A DNA stretch of 64,000 bases. Origin: Geobacteraceae bacterium (GTDB lineage Bacteria; Desulfobacterota; Desulfuromonadia; Geobacterales; Geobacteraceae). Shown in pieces: positions 7,399-16,820 of this stretch. The stretch lies in NCBI GenBank assembly GCA_029975275.1, contig JARKPN010000094.1, positions 1 to 64,000 of the forward strand, read 5' to 3'. The notes below the pieces were generated by a model. That model made no database searches and was not told the origin of the DNA. It saw nothing but the letters and a program-made list of their open reading frames with translations. Both the position numbers and the translations under genes were made by a program. Each line of letters starts with the position of its first letter. Position 1 is the first letter of the stretch.

Positions 7399-9459
7399 TC
7401 AATCGGGAATCCGATCCAGATCCGCCAGCCATGCCTCGGCCTCGCCGTCACTCGGCGCCCGCCAGTCGCCGCGCGGAGAGAGCGAGCCGCCCGAGCCGAC
7501 CTTGGGCGAATTGGGCACACAGGTCCGCTTGAACTGACTGGTCTTGAAGAAACGTCGCAGGAATACCTTGAGCCAGCGTTTGATCTCATGGAGGTTGTAT
7601 TCATGACGTTTGTCCTCAGGTATGTCCGGCCAACCGGGAAGGTGCCTGTCGTGCCAGGCGTTCCATGCCATGAAGGCAACCTTCCTCGGCAGAAAACCGA
7701 GCCTGAGCACATAGTAGAGAATGAAATCCTGCAGCTCATACGGGCCGACGATGTCCTCGGTTTTCTGTACCGGCTGCCCGCTGGAATCCTCTCCGGGCAC
7801 CAGTTCCGGGCTGATCTCCGTTTCCAGGATATCGTTGAGAACCGGGCTTACTTCAGGACCGAGCTGGTCGGTTATCGCGGTCCAGCGTATCAGATACTGG
7901 ATCAGGGTCTTGGGAACACTGGCGTTCACGTGATAGTGCGCCATGTGGTCACCCACGCCGTAGGTGCACCAGCCGAGGGCCATTTCACTCAAATCGCTGG
8001 TTCCCACAACAATGCCGCCGTACTGATTGGCCAGGCGGAACAGATGGCTGGTCCGTTCTCCGGCCTGGACATTTTCGAACGTCACGTCATAGACCGGTTT
8101 CCCTTCGCAGAAAGGATGCCCGATATCCTTGAGCATCTGGATGCAACTGGGACGGATATCGATCTCGCGATATGTGCAGCCGATGGTCCTGATGAGTTGG
8201 CGCGCCTGATCGAGGGTCCGCTGGCTTGTGGCAAAGCCCGGCATGGTGTAGGCAAGGATGTGAAAGCGTGAAAGCCCCATCACGTCCATGGCCCGGGCGC
8301 AGACGATGAGCGCCTGGGTCGAATCCAGCCCGCCGGAGATGCCGATAACCATCTTGTCCGCGCCGGTGGACCTGAACCGTTTGACCAGGGCCTGAACCTG
8401 TATCTCGTAGACCTCCCTGCAGCGCTCGTCCCTTCTGGCAGGGTCGCTGGGGACAAAGGGGAACCGCTCGTAGCGGCGCTCCAGCGGGATCCGCTCCTGG
8501 TATGGCAGGTCCGCCCGGAAAGCTATGGTACGGAATCCCCCGACCTCATCACGGAAGCGAAACACCGACTGGCCGAAGGTATTCTGGCGCATCCGCTCCT
8601 GGGCCAGCCGGTCAAGGTCGATGTCTCCGGAAACCAGTTGGGCTCCGTAGCTGAAGCGCTTGGATTCGGCAACCAGAGAGCCGTTCTCGTAGATCATCCC
8701 GTGCCCGTCCCAGGCCAAATCCGTGGTCGACTCCCCCATCCCGGCGGCACTGTACAGGTAGGCGGCAAGACACCGTCCCGACTGGTTAGCCACCAGTTGT
8801 CGCCGGTAGTCTGCCTTGCCGATGGTGATGTTGGAGGCGGACAGGTTGACAAGCACCGTTGCGCCGGCCAGGGCGGCGTACGAGGAAGGCGGGATAGGCA
8901 CCCACACATCTTCGCAGATCTCCACGTAGAAGGTGAACAGCCGCTGGTTTTCCACCTGGAAGAGGAGCCTGTTGCCGAAGGGGATTCCGGTTTGCCCGAG
9001 CAGGTCGAGCGAGTCCCGCAGGGTGTGGTCGGCCGGTGTAAACTGGCGCAACTCGTAGAACTCCCGGTAATTCGGGAGGTAGGTCTTCGGAACGACCCCG
9101 AGCAGCTTGCCCCGGTAAAAAACAGCCGCGCAGTTGAACAGTGCCCCGTCTATCCTGAGCGGCAGACCGACAATTCCGATGACCGGAATGGCGCGCGAGA
9201 CATCCAGGATCTTGCCCAGAGCGTCGAGACATCCGTCCAGCAGCGCCTGCTGATGAAAAAGGTCCTCGCAGGAGTATGCGGAAAGGCCGAGTTCGGGGAA
9301 CACGGACAGTATCGACCGGCGCTCTCCCGCCTCTGCCAGCAGCTCGATGGTCTGCCGGGCATTGAACTCCGGGTCGGCCACCTTAACCTCGGGCAGGGCC
9401 ACCGCGGTTCTGATGAAATTATGGGTATACAGGTTGTAAAATTCCTGCTCCTGACTCAT
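7399..9459 (-). CDS. nadE: Glutamine-dependent NAD+ synthetase
   Basis: Two-domain enzyme of 686 residues catalysing the last step of NAD+ synthesis, amidation of nicotinate adenine dinucleotide with glutamine as nitrogen donor. The N-terminal nitrilase-type glutaminase domain has the Glu (FPELGLS), Lys (PKTYLPNY) and Cys ([10 protein letters not shown]) triad. The C-terminal synthetase domain has the ATP pyrophosphatase loop SGGLDS around residue 375. The length matches large glutaminase-containing NadE proteins. A good promoter lies 46-75 bases upstream of the start. It converges on the rubredoxin gene and shares its terminator. Confidence 0.95.
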   Translation of the reverse strand: MSQEQEFYNLYTHNFIRTAVALPEVKVADPEFNARQTIELLAEAGERRSILSVFPELGLSAYSCEDLFHQQALLDGCLDALGKILDVSRAIPVIGIVGLPLRIDGALFNCAAVFYRGKLLGVVPKTYLPNYREFYELRQFTPADHTLRDSLDLLGQTGIPFGNRLLFQVENQRLFTFYVEICEDVWVPIPPSSYAALAGATVLVNLSASNITIGKADYRRQLVANQSGRCLAAYLYSAAGMGESTTDLAWDGHGMIYENGSLVAESKRFSYGAQLVSGDIDLDRLAQERMRQNTFGQSVFRFRDEVGGFRTIAFRADLPYQERIPLERRYERFPFVPSDPARRDERCREVYEIQVQALVKRFRSTGADKMVIGISGGLDSTQALIVCARAMDVMGLSRFHILAYTMPGFATSQRTLDQARQLIRTIGCTYREIDIRPSCIQMLKDIGHPFCEGKPVYDVTFENVQAGERTSHLFRLANQYGGIVVGTSDLSEMALGWCTYGVGDHMAHYHVNASVPKTLIQYLIRWTAITDQLGPEVSPVLNDILETEISPELVPGEDSSGQPVQKTEDIVGPYELQDFILYYVLRLGFLPRKVAFMAWNAWHDRHLPGWPDIPEDKRHEYNLHEIKRWLKVFLRRFFKTSQFKRTCVPNSPKVGSGGSLSPRGDWRAPSDGEAEAWLADLDRIPD

Positions 9460-9504
9460 GTCTTCTACCCCTTCCTGACCGCGGACGGCGGATTAACGCC
9501 ACCT

Positions 9505-9534
9505 TTTCTACACCTTTCCAAAGCGGGGTGTCAA
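9505..9534 (-). promoter_or_regulatory. Probable nadE promoter
   Basis: On the minus strand TTGACA (9529-9534), an 18-base spacer, then TAGAAA (9505-9510), placed 46 bases before the nadE start codon. Confidence 0.5.
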
Positions 9535-9599
9535 CGGGTAATTTCGACAGAAAATGCCGGGACTTCAGACAGGGTGTGGTTAAGCCTATCAAGGTTGGA

Positions 9600-9726
9600 C
9601 AGATCAGGAAGATCTGAAAAGACGGAAACATCATCGTAAACAGCTACTGCCCGATGCCGCGGTAGAAGCGGACTATCGAAGAACGGCATGCACGAACCCG
9701 GTCCTCTCCCATGGACCGGGTTTTTT
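9600..9726 (+). ncRNA. Candidate structured small RNA ending in an intrinsic terminator
   Basis: In the 282-base gap between nadE and cheW the plus strand shows three consecutive hairpins: CAGATC/GATCTG (9600-9616); a long stem in which ATGCCG (9654-9659) and CGGTAG (9660-9665) pair with CTATCG (9673-9678) and CGGCAT (9684-9689), broken only by a five-base bulge and one G-U pair; and ACCCGGTCC/GGACCGGGT (9696-9721) followed by TTTTTT. The T-tract faces the plus strand, yet both neighbouring genes are on the minus strand, so it ends a transcript with no protein gene. I recognise no known riboswitch or RNA family and see no convincing promoter. Confidence 0.35.
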
Positions 9727-9741
9727 CTGTCCGCCCCTGCC

Positions 9742-10248
9742 TCAGGCGGCCGCCAACGTCCAGTCCAGCTCCCCTTCGCCGAACATGGCCTCCACGTCCA
9801 GCAGTATAATCAGCCGGTCACCGAGGCGCCCGATACCGCTGAAACACCCTCCTCCGGCGCTTTTTACCGTATCCGGCGTCGGCGAAACCTGGTCGCTTTC
9901 CAGCTTTATGACGTGAGACACCTGGTCCACGATGAGGCCTATGGTCTTTCCCGTTACATCGACCACCACGATGCGCCGCGCCTCGTCGTTCCCAAGCGAG
10001 GCGTCCTGAAGGGTGAAGCGCTTCCTGAAATCAATGACAGGGATCACCTTTCCGCGAAGATTAATCACCCCTTCCGCATAGTCCGGGGCATTCGGAATCT
10101 TTGTTATATCCATCATGCGGATGATCTCCTGGACCTTCAGAATATCCACGCAGTACTCTTCGCTGCCCACCGTGAAGCCCACCATGTGATGCATATCCGC
10201 GTTCCCCTTCAAAACCGTGCCCATGGGTTCCCCCTGTTGTGAATTCAT
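9742..10248 (-). CDS. cheW: CheW chemotaxis coupling protein
   Basis: Single CheW/SH3-like domain protein of 168 residues, which bridges methyl-accepting receptors to the CheA kinase at the inner face of the membrane. Typical segments are MVGFTVGSEEYCVDILKVQEI, GVINLRGKVIPVIDFRKRF and the C-terminal LIILLDVEAMF. About eighteen residues precede the core; a start at Met9 is possible. No other chemotaxis gene is adjacent, so its receptor array cannot be named. It sits between a minus-strand phosphoglycerate mutase with its own terminator and a gap with a plus-oriented terminator. Confidence 0.93.
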   Translation of the reverse strand: MNSQQGEPMGTVLKGNADMHHMVGFTVGSEEYCVDILKVQEIIRMMDITKIPNAPDYAEGVINLRGKVIPVIDFRKRFTLQDASLGNDEARRIVVVDVTGKTIGLIVDQVSHVIKLESDQVSPTPDTVKSAGGGCFSGIGRLGDRLIILLDVEAMFGEGELDWTLAAA

Positions 10249-10322
10249 GATCCGTCTTGTATCTTTTCGGTATGAACGGGTATTTCTTTAGAAGAATCAG
10301 GCGGAGTGTCGTAACCGGCGAC

Positions 10323-10358
10323 AAAAAAACGGCCGTCCGGTAAAGGGGCCGTTTTTTT
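10323..10358. terminator. Bidirectional intrinsic terminator after the phosphoglycerate mutase gene
   Basis: AAAAAAACGGCC (10323-10334) pairs with GGCCGTTTTTTT (10347-10358) around a 12-base loop. It lies 28 bases beyond the stop of the minus-strand mutase gene and separates it from cheW. Confidence 0.88.
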
Positions 10359-10385
10359 GTGCTCAATACCGGTACGACCGGCGGT

Positions 10386-11585
10386 TCATCTTCCCAGAAG
10401 CAGGTCCATCACCCTGAATCCCTCTTCCAGACTGAGACCGGTTGCGCGGGCGGAGTTCTCGTCATACCCGGCAACGGCGTCATTCACGTCGGTCTCACCG
10501 CCGTATATAATGAAGGGAACCGGTTCGGCGGTGTGCGTCATGAGCCTCAGGGGGGTCGGATGGTCCGGGGTGCAGAGTATCCGGTACTCGCCGAATTTCT
10601 TTATCCCCTCGAGGATTGGCCCGACAACCTTTGCGTCGAAATCCTCGATGGCCCTGACCTTGTTCTCGATACTGCCCGAATGTGAGGATTCGTCAGGCGC
10701 CTCCACGTGGAGATAAACAAAGTCGACCCTTTCCAGAGCCGCGAGGGCCGCCTCGACCTTGCCGGCGTAGTTGGTGTCCAGGTAGCCGGTGGCTCCTGGC
10801 ACCCTTGTGATCTCCAGCCCCGCGTAGACACCTATCCCACGCACCAGGTCCACGGCGGAGATCACGGCCCCGGTCAGGCCGAACTTCTCCCGGTAGGTCT
10901 CCATCCTCGGCGCCTTCCCCTGCCCCCAGAGCCAGATGGAATTGGCCGGCGTCAGCCCCTGCTCCTGCCGCCGCCGGTGCAGCGGATGCCCTTCGAGAAT
11001 GGATTGGGACCTCTGCATGAGATCGAGCAGCACGCCGGCCCCGTCTCCTTTCGGCAGGTAGTCGTTGACGCATTTTCCGGTTATGTCGTGGGGAGGCGTG
11101 GTTTCGAGCCTTTCCCTGCCGTTTCTCCAGACGAGCAGATGCCGATAGCTCACGCCGGGATGAAATTCGAATTCCACGCTTCCCAGTTCCCTGCCGAGGG
11201 CGGCCAGAAGCTCCCTCCCCTCGTCGGTGGTGATGTGCCCGGCTGAGTAGTCTCCCATGACGGTCCTGCCGTCGTGTTGACGCAGATTGACCAGATTGAG
11301 ACGAAACGCAACGTCGTTCGGTCCCAGCTCTACGCCCATGCTGGCCGCTTCCAGGGGTGACCGGCCGGTATAGCAGGTGCGGGGATCGTAGCCGAACACC
11401 GACAGGTTCGCCACGTCGCTTCCGGGAGGGAACCCGTCCGGAATGGTCCTGGCAGTTCCCAGGCGGCCCCGCTTCGCCATGAAATCCATCATCGGGGTCC
11501 TGGCGAACTCCAGGGGGGTCTTCCCCCCCAGGGATTCGATACCTTCATCCGGCATTCCGTCACCGAGCAAAACAATATACTTCAT
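10386..11585 (-). CDS. Cofactor-independent phosphoglycerate mutase, archaeal/ApgM type
   Basis: Alkaline-phosphatase-superfamily protein of 399 residues. The N-terminal KYIVLLGDGMPDEG holds the metal-binding Asp, the nucleophilic serine is in SDVANLSVFGYDP, and C-terminal metal ligands are in HVEAPDESSH and CTPDHPTPL. Family members interconvert 3- and 2-phosphoglycerate; some homologues in threonine operons have been proposed as homoserine kinases, and that alternative cannot be excluded. The start is taken at 11585, where AAGGA precedes the ATG; longer frames lack support. It follows xerD by 70 bases on the same strand and ends at a bidirectional terminator. Confidence 0.88.
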   Translation of the reverse strand: MKYIVLLGDGMPDEGIESLGGKTPLEFARTPMMDFMAKRGRLGTARTIPDGFPPGSDVANLSVFGYDPRTCYTGRSPLEAASMGVELGPNDVAFRLNLVNLRQHDGRTVMGDYSAGHITTDEGRELLAALGRELGSVEFEFHPGVSYRHLLVWRNGRERLETTPPHDITGKCVNDYLPKGDGAGVLLDLMQRSQSILEGHPLHRRRQEQGLTPANSIWLWGQGKAPRMETYREKFGLTGAVISAVDLVRGIGVYAGLEITRVPGATGYLDTNYAGKVEAALAALERVDFVYLHVEAPDESSHSGSIENKVRAIEDFDAKVVGPILEGIKKFGEYRILCTPDHPTPLRLMTHTAEPVPFIIYGGETDVNDAVAGYDENSARATGLSLEEGFRVMDLLLGR

Positions 11586-11655
11586 GAGCCCCATCCTTTC
11601 TTGAGCATACATTACATCATCCCGCTGCAATCCGGCAATGCCTTTCACGATACTT

Positions 11656-12543
11656 TCAACCCCGCGGATGGGATTCCTGATGGATCCTTTTCAGACGTTC
11701 CCTGGTGATGTGGGTGTAGATCTGGGTGGTTGACAGGTCCGCATGGCCCAGCATGAGCTGGACGCTCCTCAGATCCGCTCCGTTCTCCAGCAGATGCGTG
11801 GCGAACGAATGACGGAGCGTATGCGGCGAGATTTCCTTTGTGATTCCGGCCTGGCGCGCCCGCTTCTTGATGATGTTCCAGAAAGCCTGACGGGTCATTG
11901 GTGCGCCGAGCCTGGAAATAAAAAGGTATTCATTGTCTCCTCTCCTGTCCAGTTTCGGCCGGACCCCTGTCAGGTAAACCTCCAGCGAGGCGTTGGCGGA
12001 CTCTCCGATCGGCACCAGCCGCTCCTTGCCCCCCTTGCCGAAGGCGAGCAGGAAGCCCGCGTTCATGTTGATCTCCCTGGTTTTCAGCGCCACCAATTCC
12101 GAGACCCGCAACCCGGTGGCGTAGAGCAGCTCCAACATCGCCCGATCGCGCAGGTCCCCCGGAGCCGTACCACAGGTGGCCGCCAGGAGAGCGTCCACCT
12201 CCCGGAAGCTCAACACTGCCGGAAGTCTGCCGATGGTTTTGGGCGCTTCGATCAGGGAGGCGGGATTGTGATCGGACCGGCTCTCGATCAGGAGAAAGCG
12301 GTGGAACATCCGAACGGCCGACAGCGCCCTGGCCCTGCTCCGCGGGGCAATGTCCGAATCCTTGAGGAACGCGAGGAAAGAGGCCACATCAGGGGGGCGA
12401 ATCCCGCCAGGCCCGTCGATACCCAGGGTTTCCATGAACGACAGGTATTTCCCCAAGTCCCGGCTGTAGGCTTCCAGAGTGTTCCGGGACAGTCCCTTTT
12501 CCACGGCAAGATAGTTGAGGAACAGGTCGAGGAGGGGGTACAT
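11656..12543 (-). CDS. xerD: Site-specific tyrosine recombinase XerD
   Basis: Phage-integrase-family recombinase of 295 residues. The N-terminal SAM-like DNA-binding domain (about 1-90) begins LFLNYLAVEKGLSRNTLEAY; the catalytic domain holds the first Arg in ATGLRVSELVAL, then HTLRHSFATHLL, LGHADLSTTQ and the nucleophilic Tyr in IYTHI. Length and arrangement match XerC/XerD, which resolve chromosome dimers at dif. It begins three bases after the glnD stop, so the two genes are an operon. No adjacent attachment site or mobile cargo is seen, arguing against a mobile-element integrase. Confidence 0.93.
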   Translation of the reverse strand: MYPLLDLFLNYLAVEKGLSRNTLEAYSRDLGKYLSFMETLGIDGPGGIRPPDVASFLAFLKDSDIAPRSRARALSAVRMFHRFLLIESRSDHNPASLIEAPKTIGRLPAVLSFREVDALLAATCGTAPGDLRDRAMLELLYATGLRVSELVALKTREINMNAGFLLAFGKGGKERLVPIGESANASLEVYLTGVRPKLDRRGDNEYLFISRLGAPMTRQAFWNIIKKRARQAGITKEISPHTLRHSFATHLLENGADLRSVQLMLGHADLSTTQIYTHITRERLKRIHQESHPRG

Positions 12544-12546
12544 GGA

Positions 12547-15252
12547 CTACTCCACCTCTATGGCCTTGAGGAGGCGTTCCTTGATCTCATCAAGCTTTTC
12601 CTCCGATGTTATCTTCTGACCGAAGATGTCCTTCACGTAGAACACGTCGGCGACCTGGTCTATCTTGGTGGATATCCTGGAGACGCCGATGTACAGGCCC
12701 AGTTCCGTCAAGGTGCTGGTGATGCGGTAGAGAAGACCGACCTTATCGTGGGTATAGATGTCGATGACCGTGTATTCGTCGGACACGTCGTTGTCGAATT
12801 CGATGACCGTGGGGAAACGCGGCTTCACCTTTTCGCTCAGCAGGCTTGGACGGTGCCGCCGCTCCACCAGGGTACCGACCTTCACCTTCCCCTGGATCAC
12901 GTGCTTCAGGTCCTCTTCCACCTTCTTCCAGCGGGATTCGTCAGTGATTACGAAACCCTGGGGCGAGTTGACATGAAGCACGTCGAGGGCCTTGCCATTG
13001 GTGCTGGTGCTGATCCGGGCACCCAGTATGTTCATGCCGTTGGCGGCCATGACCCCGGTTATCTTGGAAAAGAGGCCGGGGGTATCCAGGGTACAGATGG
13101 AGAAATTCGAATACCCGCCCTCAGGCTCGTGACTCAACCGCGAGACAAAGGTGGAGTTGCCGAGGGAGAGCAGCATCCTGACGTGTTCGGCGATGGCCGC
13201 CGGCGTGTTCGACAACAGGTGTCTGGTGCTCATTGCCTTCAACTCCTCCCTGACCGCCGCTGCCGCATATTCGGCCTCCAGCAGCTCCAGCACCTTTTTC
13301 CTGACGTTCTTCACCCGCTCGCTGCGGGCCTCGAACTTGAAGTCGCCCCGCTCAAGCACGGTAAAGGTCTTTTCGTAAAGCTCCTCCATGAGCGCCGCCT
13401 TCCAGTCCGTCCAGACATCGGGCCCGACCGCCCTGAGATCGCCGTAGGTCAGCAGGTACAGCATCTTGAGGTTCTCGCTGCTCCCCATCAGGCGCGCGAA
13501 CTGGATGATCATCTTCTCGTCGTGCAGGTCCCTGCGCTGCGCAATATGGGCAAACAGCAGGTGGTGGCGCACCAGGAACTCCAGCCGCTCGCTGTCCTCC
13601 CTGGTCAGCCCCATGCGGCGTGCGATGGTGGGCATCATCTCCGCGCCCTTTTCCGAATGGTTCCCCCCCTCTCCCTTGCCGATATCGTGCAGCAGGAGGG
13701 CCAGGATCAGGAGCTCGGATTTTTCAATGTCGCCGGCCAGCCGGCTCAGAAGCTTGAGAGACCCGGCATGCTCACCGTTCCGGAGGCGGATGAACTCCTC
13801 CACCGCGAAAATGGAATGGGCATCGACCGTATAGATGTGGTAGAGGTCGTGCTGGGCCTTGCAGTACACCCGCTCGAATTCGGGGATGAACCTGATGAGG
13901 AAGCCGAGGTAGTGCATCATCCGCAGGGTGTCCGCGACCCCGCCGGGGGCACGGAGCACGGAGAAGAAGGAGTGGTTCACCTCCCTGTTGCGCCGGAACT
14001 TGTCGTTTACCAGCGGGAGGCTTTTGCGCACAAGGTTCTTGGCCTGCATTCCGAGCTCGACGCCGTGTTTCTGGGCGTACTCGAAGAGCTTCATCAGACG
14101 CGGCGGATCCGCCGCGATCACGCCTTCGTCGGGGATCTTCAGCTCTCCACTGACGATATAGAACCCCTCGCCTATCGGCCTCCTGGCCAGATACCCCAGG
14201 AGCCTGCGCGGCCTCTTCTCGTGATACAGGCATTTGGTGACCATGGCGGACCAGAACTGCTCCACACGGGTGGCCTGGAGGTAAAAATCCCTCAGAAACT
14301 CCTCCACTCCCAGCAGGCTGCCGTGATCCTTATAGCCGAGAAACTCTGCCACCCTGCTCTGGTCGCCGAAGGTCAACTGGTCGTTCCTCCGGCCCGCCAG
14401 GTAATGCAGCTCGTTTCTGATCCTCCAGAGATATGAGAGAGAGCTGTTGTAGGTGTCGAGCTCCTCTTCGGTGAGGACCCCCTTTGTCAGCAATTCCCGG
14501 GGTTCGGACGCCTTGTACTTGATCTTCGCGATCCAGAGCGTCGTGTGCAGGTCCCTGAGCCCCCCCTCACCCTCCTTGATGTTCGGCTCGAGCAGATAGA
14601 CCGAGGAACCGTACTTCTCACGGCGCTCCTCCAGTTCGGTCACCTTCTGGCGGATAAAGGCATCACTCCCTTTGGTCATGATCTGGGTCAGGATCGTCTT
14701 GCGTAGCTCCTTGAAAAGCTGACGGCTGCCGCAGATGAAACGGGTGTCCAGCAGGGCCGTCTTGACCGTCAGGTCGGAGTTCGCCATCTCGACGCAGTCT
14801 TCGATGGTCCTGACCGCATACCCCACATCCAGCCGCATGTCCCAGAGAAAATAGAGGACCTTGTTGGCGATGTCCTCCACCCGTCGGCCGTCCCTGCCGC
14901 CGTAGAGGAACATGATGTCGATGTCCGAATAGGGATTCAGCTCCCCGCGGCCGTAGCCGCCGGTGGCCACCAGGGCTATCTGCTCCCTCCCCCCGGCCTG
15001 ATGCCGCACGTCGCTGGTTATGCAGCGGAACAGCTTTTTCATGAGGGTATCCACCATTTCCGCGATGGTGTGCACCACCCACGCACCGTCCGCGCCTTCG
15101 TTGTGCCTGGCGCGTATATCCTCTCCGTAACGGGCCAGGTAATGCCTGCCCCCCGCCAGGTAGAGCGGCCTCTTCTCCTCGAACGACGCCCGGCCCGAAT
15201 CGCCGAAGGCCTGGTGCTCGTCTGGAAAGTATCGATCTATATCGAAGTTCAT
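12547..15252 (-). CDS. glnD: Bifunctional PII uridylyltransferase / uridylyl-removing enzyme
   Basis: Nitrogen-status sensor of about 901 residues that uridylylates PII proteins when glutamine is low and removes UMP when it is high. The nucleotidyltransferase domain shows GGYGRGELNPYSDIDIM near residue 95, the HD phosphohydrolase domain LLLHDIGKGEGG near 520, and two ACT glutamine-sensing domains fill the last 150 residues (SICTLDTPGLFSKITGV; VIDIYTHDKVGLLYRIT). The open frame extends to 15372, but those 40 codons include an AT-rich direct-repeat segment (CACAGATTACACAGATTA, 15313-15330) that looks intergenic, so I use the ATG at 15252. It is followed by xerD. Confidence 0.93.
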   Translation of the reverse strand: MNFDIDRYFPDEHQAFGDSGRASFEEKRPLYLAGGRHYLARYGEDIRARHNEGADGAWVVHTIAEMVDTLMKKLFRCITSDVRHQAGGREQIALVATGGYGRGELNPYSDIDIMFLYGGRDGRRVEDIANKVLYFLWDMRLDVGYAVRTIEDCVEMANSDLTVKTALLDTRFICGSRQLFKELRKTILTQIMTKGSDAFIRQKVTELEERREKYGSSVYLLEPNIKEGEGGLRDLHTTLWIAKIKYKASEPRELLTKGVLTEEELDTYNSSLSYLWRIRNELHYLAGRRNDQLTFGDQSRVAEFLGYKDHGSLLGVEEFLRDFYLQATRVEQFWSAMVTKCLYHEKRPRRLLGYLARRPIGEGFYIVSGELKIPDEGVIAADPPRLMKLFEYAQKHGVELGMQAKNLVRKSLPLVNDKFRRNREVNHSFFSVLRAPGGVADTLRMMHYLGFLIRFIPEFERVYCKAQHDLYHIYTVDAHSIFAVEEFIRLRNGEHAGSLKLLSRLAGDIEKSELLILALLLHDIGKGEGGNHSEKGAEMMPTIARRMGLTREDSERLEFLVRHHLLFAHIAQRRDLHDEKMIIQFARLMGSSENLKMLYLLTYGDLRAVGPDVWTDWKAALMEELYEKTFTVLERGDFKFEARSERVKNVRKKVLELLEAEYAAAAVREELKAMSTRHLLSNTPAAIAEHVRMLLSLGNSTFVSRLSHEPEGGYSNFSICTLDTPGLFSKITGVMAANGMNILGARISTSTNGKALDVLHVNSPQGFVITDESRWKKVEEDLKHVIQGKVKVGTLVERRHRPSLLSEKVKPRFPTVIEFDNDVSDEYTVIDIYTHDKVGLLYRITSTLTELGLYIGVSRISTKIDQVADVFYVKDIFGQKITSEEKLDEIKERLLKAIEVE

Positions 15253-15312
15253 GATTTTTTCGCTCAAGGCCTTTACCGGGCCTCCATACAACCTGAAAAC
15301 TGCATTGAATAT

Positions 15313-15330
15313 CCACAGATTACACAGATT
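15313..15330. repeat. Short tandem motif upstream of glnD (CACAGATTA twice)
   Basis: Two tandem copies of a CACAGATTA-like nonamer, of the type commonly seen scattered between genes in many bacterial genomes. It falls inside the 5' extension of the glnD frame and is the main reason for choosing the downstream start. Confidence 0.5.
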
Positions 15331-15439
15331 ATCGCGGAAGGACAAAGAACTGTCGTATTCCGGATGCACCATCCCGGATAACGCACCTGATCAGTCTATA
15401 TAACGGAATCCTCTGCGGTATTCCGCTTTAACCTTGGGT

Positions 15440-16819
15440 TTAATGAAGTCCCTTTATATAATTTTTTATCCCGTCCAGGATGCCGTTTGCAATGGTTTCC
15501 TGGTACTCGCGGTCCTTCAGGAGCTCCGCTTCCCGTTCGTTGCTTATAAAGGCGGTCTCCACCAGTATGCTCGGCATGGTGGCGCCCACCAGCACGTAGA
15601 ACGGTCCCTGCTTCACCCCCAGGTTCTTTGCTTCATGATGCTTCCTGGAGACCTTGGCGTACAGGGCCTTCTGGACCTCGTCAGCCATGCGGGCGGAATC
15701 GTTTATCTTGCTGTTCGCCATCAGGTCGAACAGGATGGCCTGGAGCAGGCCGACCTTCTCCAGGGAGGTATTGTTCTCGCGGGCCGCGACCCGGGCCGCC
15801 TTGTCGGTCTTTGCCAGATTCAGGTAGTAGGTCTCGATCCCGGACGCGGCCCTGTTCAAGGAGGCGTTGGCGTGAATGGAGACGAACAGGTCGGCGTTCA
15901 CCTTGTTGGCGATAGCGGTCCTTTCCTCCAGAGGAATGAAGACGTCCGTGGAGCGGGTCATCACCACGTCTACCCTCAGTTCCTCTCGCAATATGGCGGC
16001 GAGCTTGAGCCCGATTGCCAGCACCACGTCCTTTTCCTGCACCCCGTCGGGCCCAACGGCTCCAGGGTCGTGCCCGCCGTGCCCCGGATCCACAACAATC
16101 CTCCGGACCTTGTCGGTCTTGACCTTTCCGGGAGGACTCCGCCGCTCCTCCGCCGGCGGCTCCCCGCTCTCCGTCGGTTCGGGCCTTGCGGCGCTGATGC
16201 TCTGCTCCAGCCGTGAGATTTCGGTCTTCCGCTCTCCCTTTACGTCAATGATTATCCGGAAAGGATCCGACAGTGGAAATATCTTGAATTCGCGGATATT
16301 CTCTATATCCAGGACGACACGGGCCACGTCGGGCCGGTACTGACCGACGCGCGCCGTCTTGAGGAGACCGTCTCCTATGGGGAGATCCTTGACCCCGGGG
16401 GCGATCTGCGCGCCTTCGATATCCACATAGATCCTCTCGGGAAGGGTCGCCGAATGGTCCTGCTTCAGCCGGTGATGGGTGTATTTGACCTCCTGGTCGA
16501 GTACCACGACAATCCGGGTATAGTCCGGGTTTGACCAGGTACGGAGCTCGGTCACATGCGCCTTCGGCAGAGTGGATACACGGGGGATGGTGTCGAGTTC
16601 CCGCTTGTTGCCGGGGCCCTTTGCGTCTCCCCTCTTTTGGGCTTTCCTGCCCGGTTTCGCGTCCTTTTCGCTGATCTTGCATACCAGCATCCGATCCGAT
16701 TCCATCGAAACCGAGTGCGCTTCGCCAATCTTTCCGGTCCCGGCGACGCCGGCGGCAGGGAGGACGAGGGAGCAGAGCGGCATTATCAGAAGCAAAATGA
16801 GTGTGGTTGCATTCATCAT
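15440..16819 (-). CDS. N-acetylmuramoyl-L-alanine amidase with AMIN domain (AmiC-type)
   Basis: Exported cell-wall amidase of 459 residues. A signal peptide occupies about residues 1-27, an AMIN domain about 70-190 (TELRTWSNPDYTRIVVVLD) targets it to the septum or peptidoglycan, a proline/charged linker follows, and the C-terminal Amidase_3 domain (about 230-455) has the zinc ligands in IVVDPGHGGHDPG and SIHANAS and a glutamate in VETAFISN. It splits the amide between muramic acid and the stem peptide during cell separation. The ATG lies one base beyond the mutS stop and its ribosome site (GGATGGTG) is inside mutS, so the genes are coupled. Confidence 0.93.
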   Translation of the reverse strand: MMNATTLILLLIMPLCSLVLPAAGVAGTGKIGEAHSVSMESDRMLVCKISEKDAKPGRKAQKRGDAKGPGNKRELDTIPRVSTLPKAHVTELRTWSNPDYTRIVVVLDQEVKYTHHRLKQDHSATLPERIYVDIEGAQIAPGVKDLPIGDGLLKTARVGQYRPDVARVVLDIENIREFKIFPLSDPFRIIIDVKGERKTEISRLEQSISAARPEPTESGEPPAEERRSPPGKVKTDKVRRIVVDPGHGGHDPGAVGPDGVQEKDVVLAIGLKLAAILREELRVDVVMTRSTDVFIPLEERTAIANKVNADLFVSIHANASLNRAASGIETYYLNLAKTDKAARVAARENNTSLEKVGLLQAILFDLMANSKINDSARMADEVQKALYAKVSRKHHEAKNLGVKQGPFYVLVGATMPSILVETAFISNEREAELLKDREYQETIANGILDGIKNYIKGLH

Positions 16820-16820
16820 G

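Noticed and set aside
9600-9726. Possible GEMM (cyclic dinucleotide) riboswitch
   Set aside because: One hairpin resembles part of that motif, but the conserved core with its GNRA-type P1a loop and ACGCAAAGCC-like junction is absent.
11656-12543. Integrase of a mobile element
   Set aside because: Sequence and coupling to glnD fit housekeeping XerD; no attachment repeats, tRNA target or phage genes are near.
11743-14436. Very long open frame on the plus strand antisense to xerD and glnD
   Set aside because: It mirrors the codon structure of two certain genes on the other strand, has no recognisable domain, and crosses the boundary between them. High GC at third positions produces such shadows; similar ones lie opposite pepF, mutS, acnB and nrdJ.
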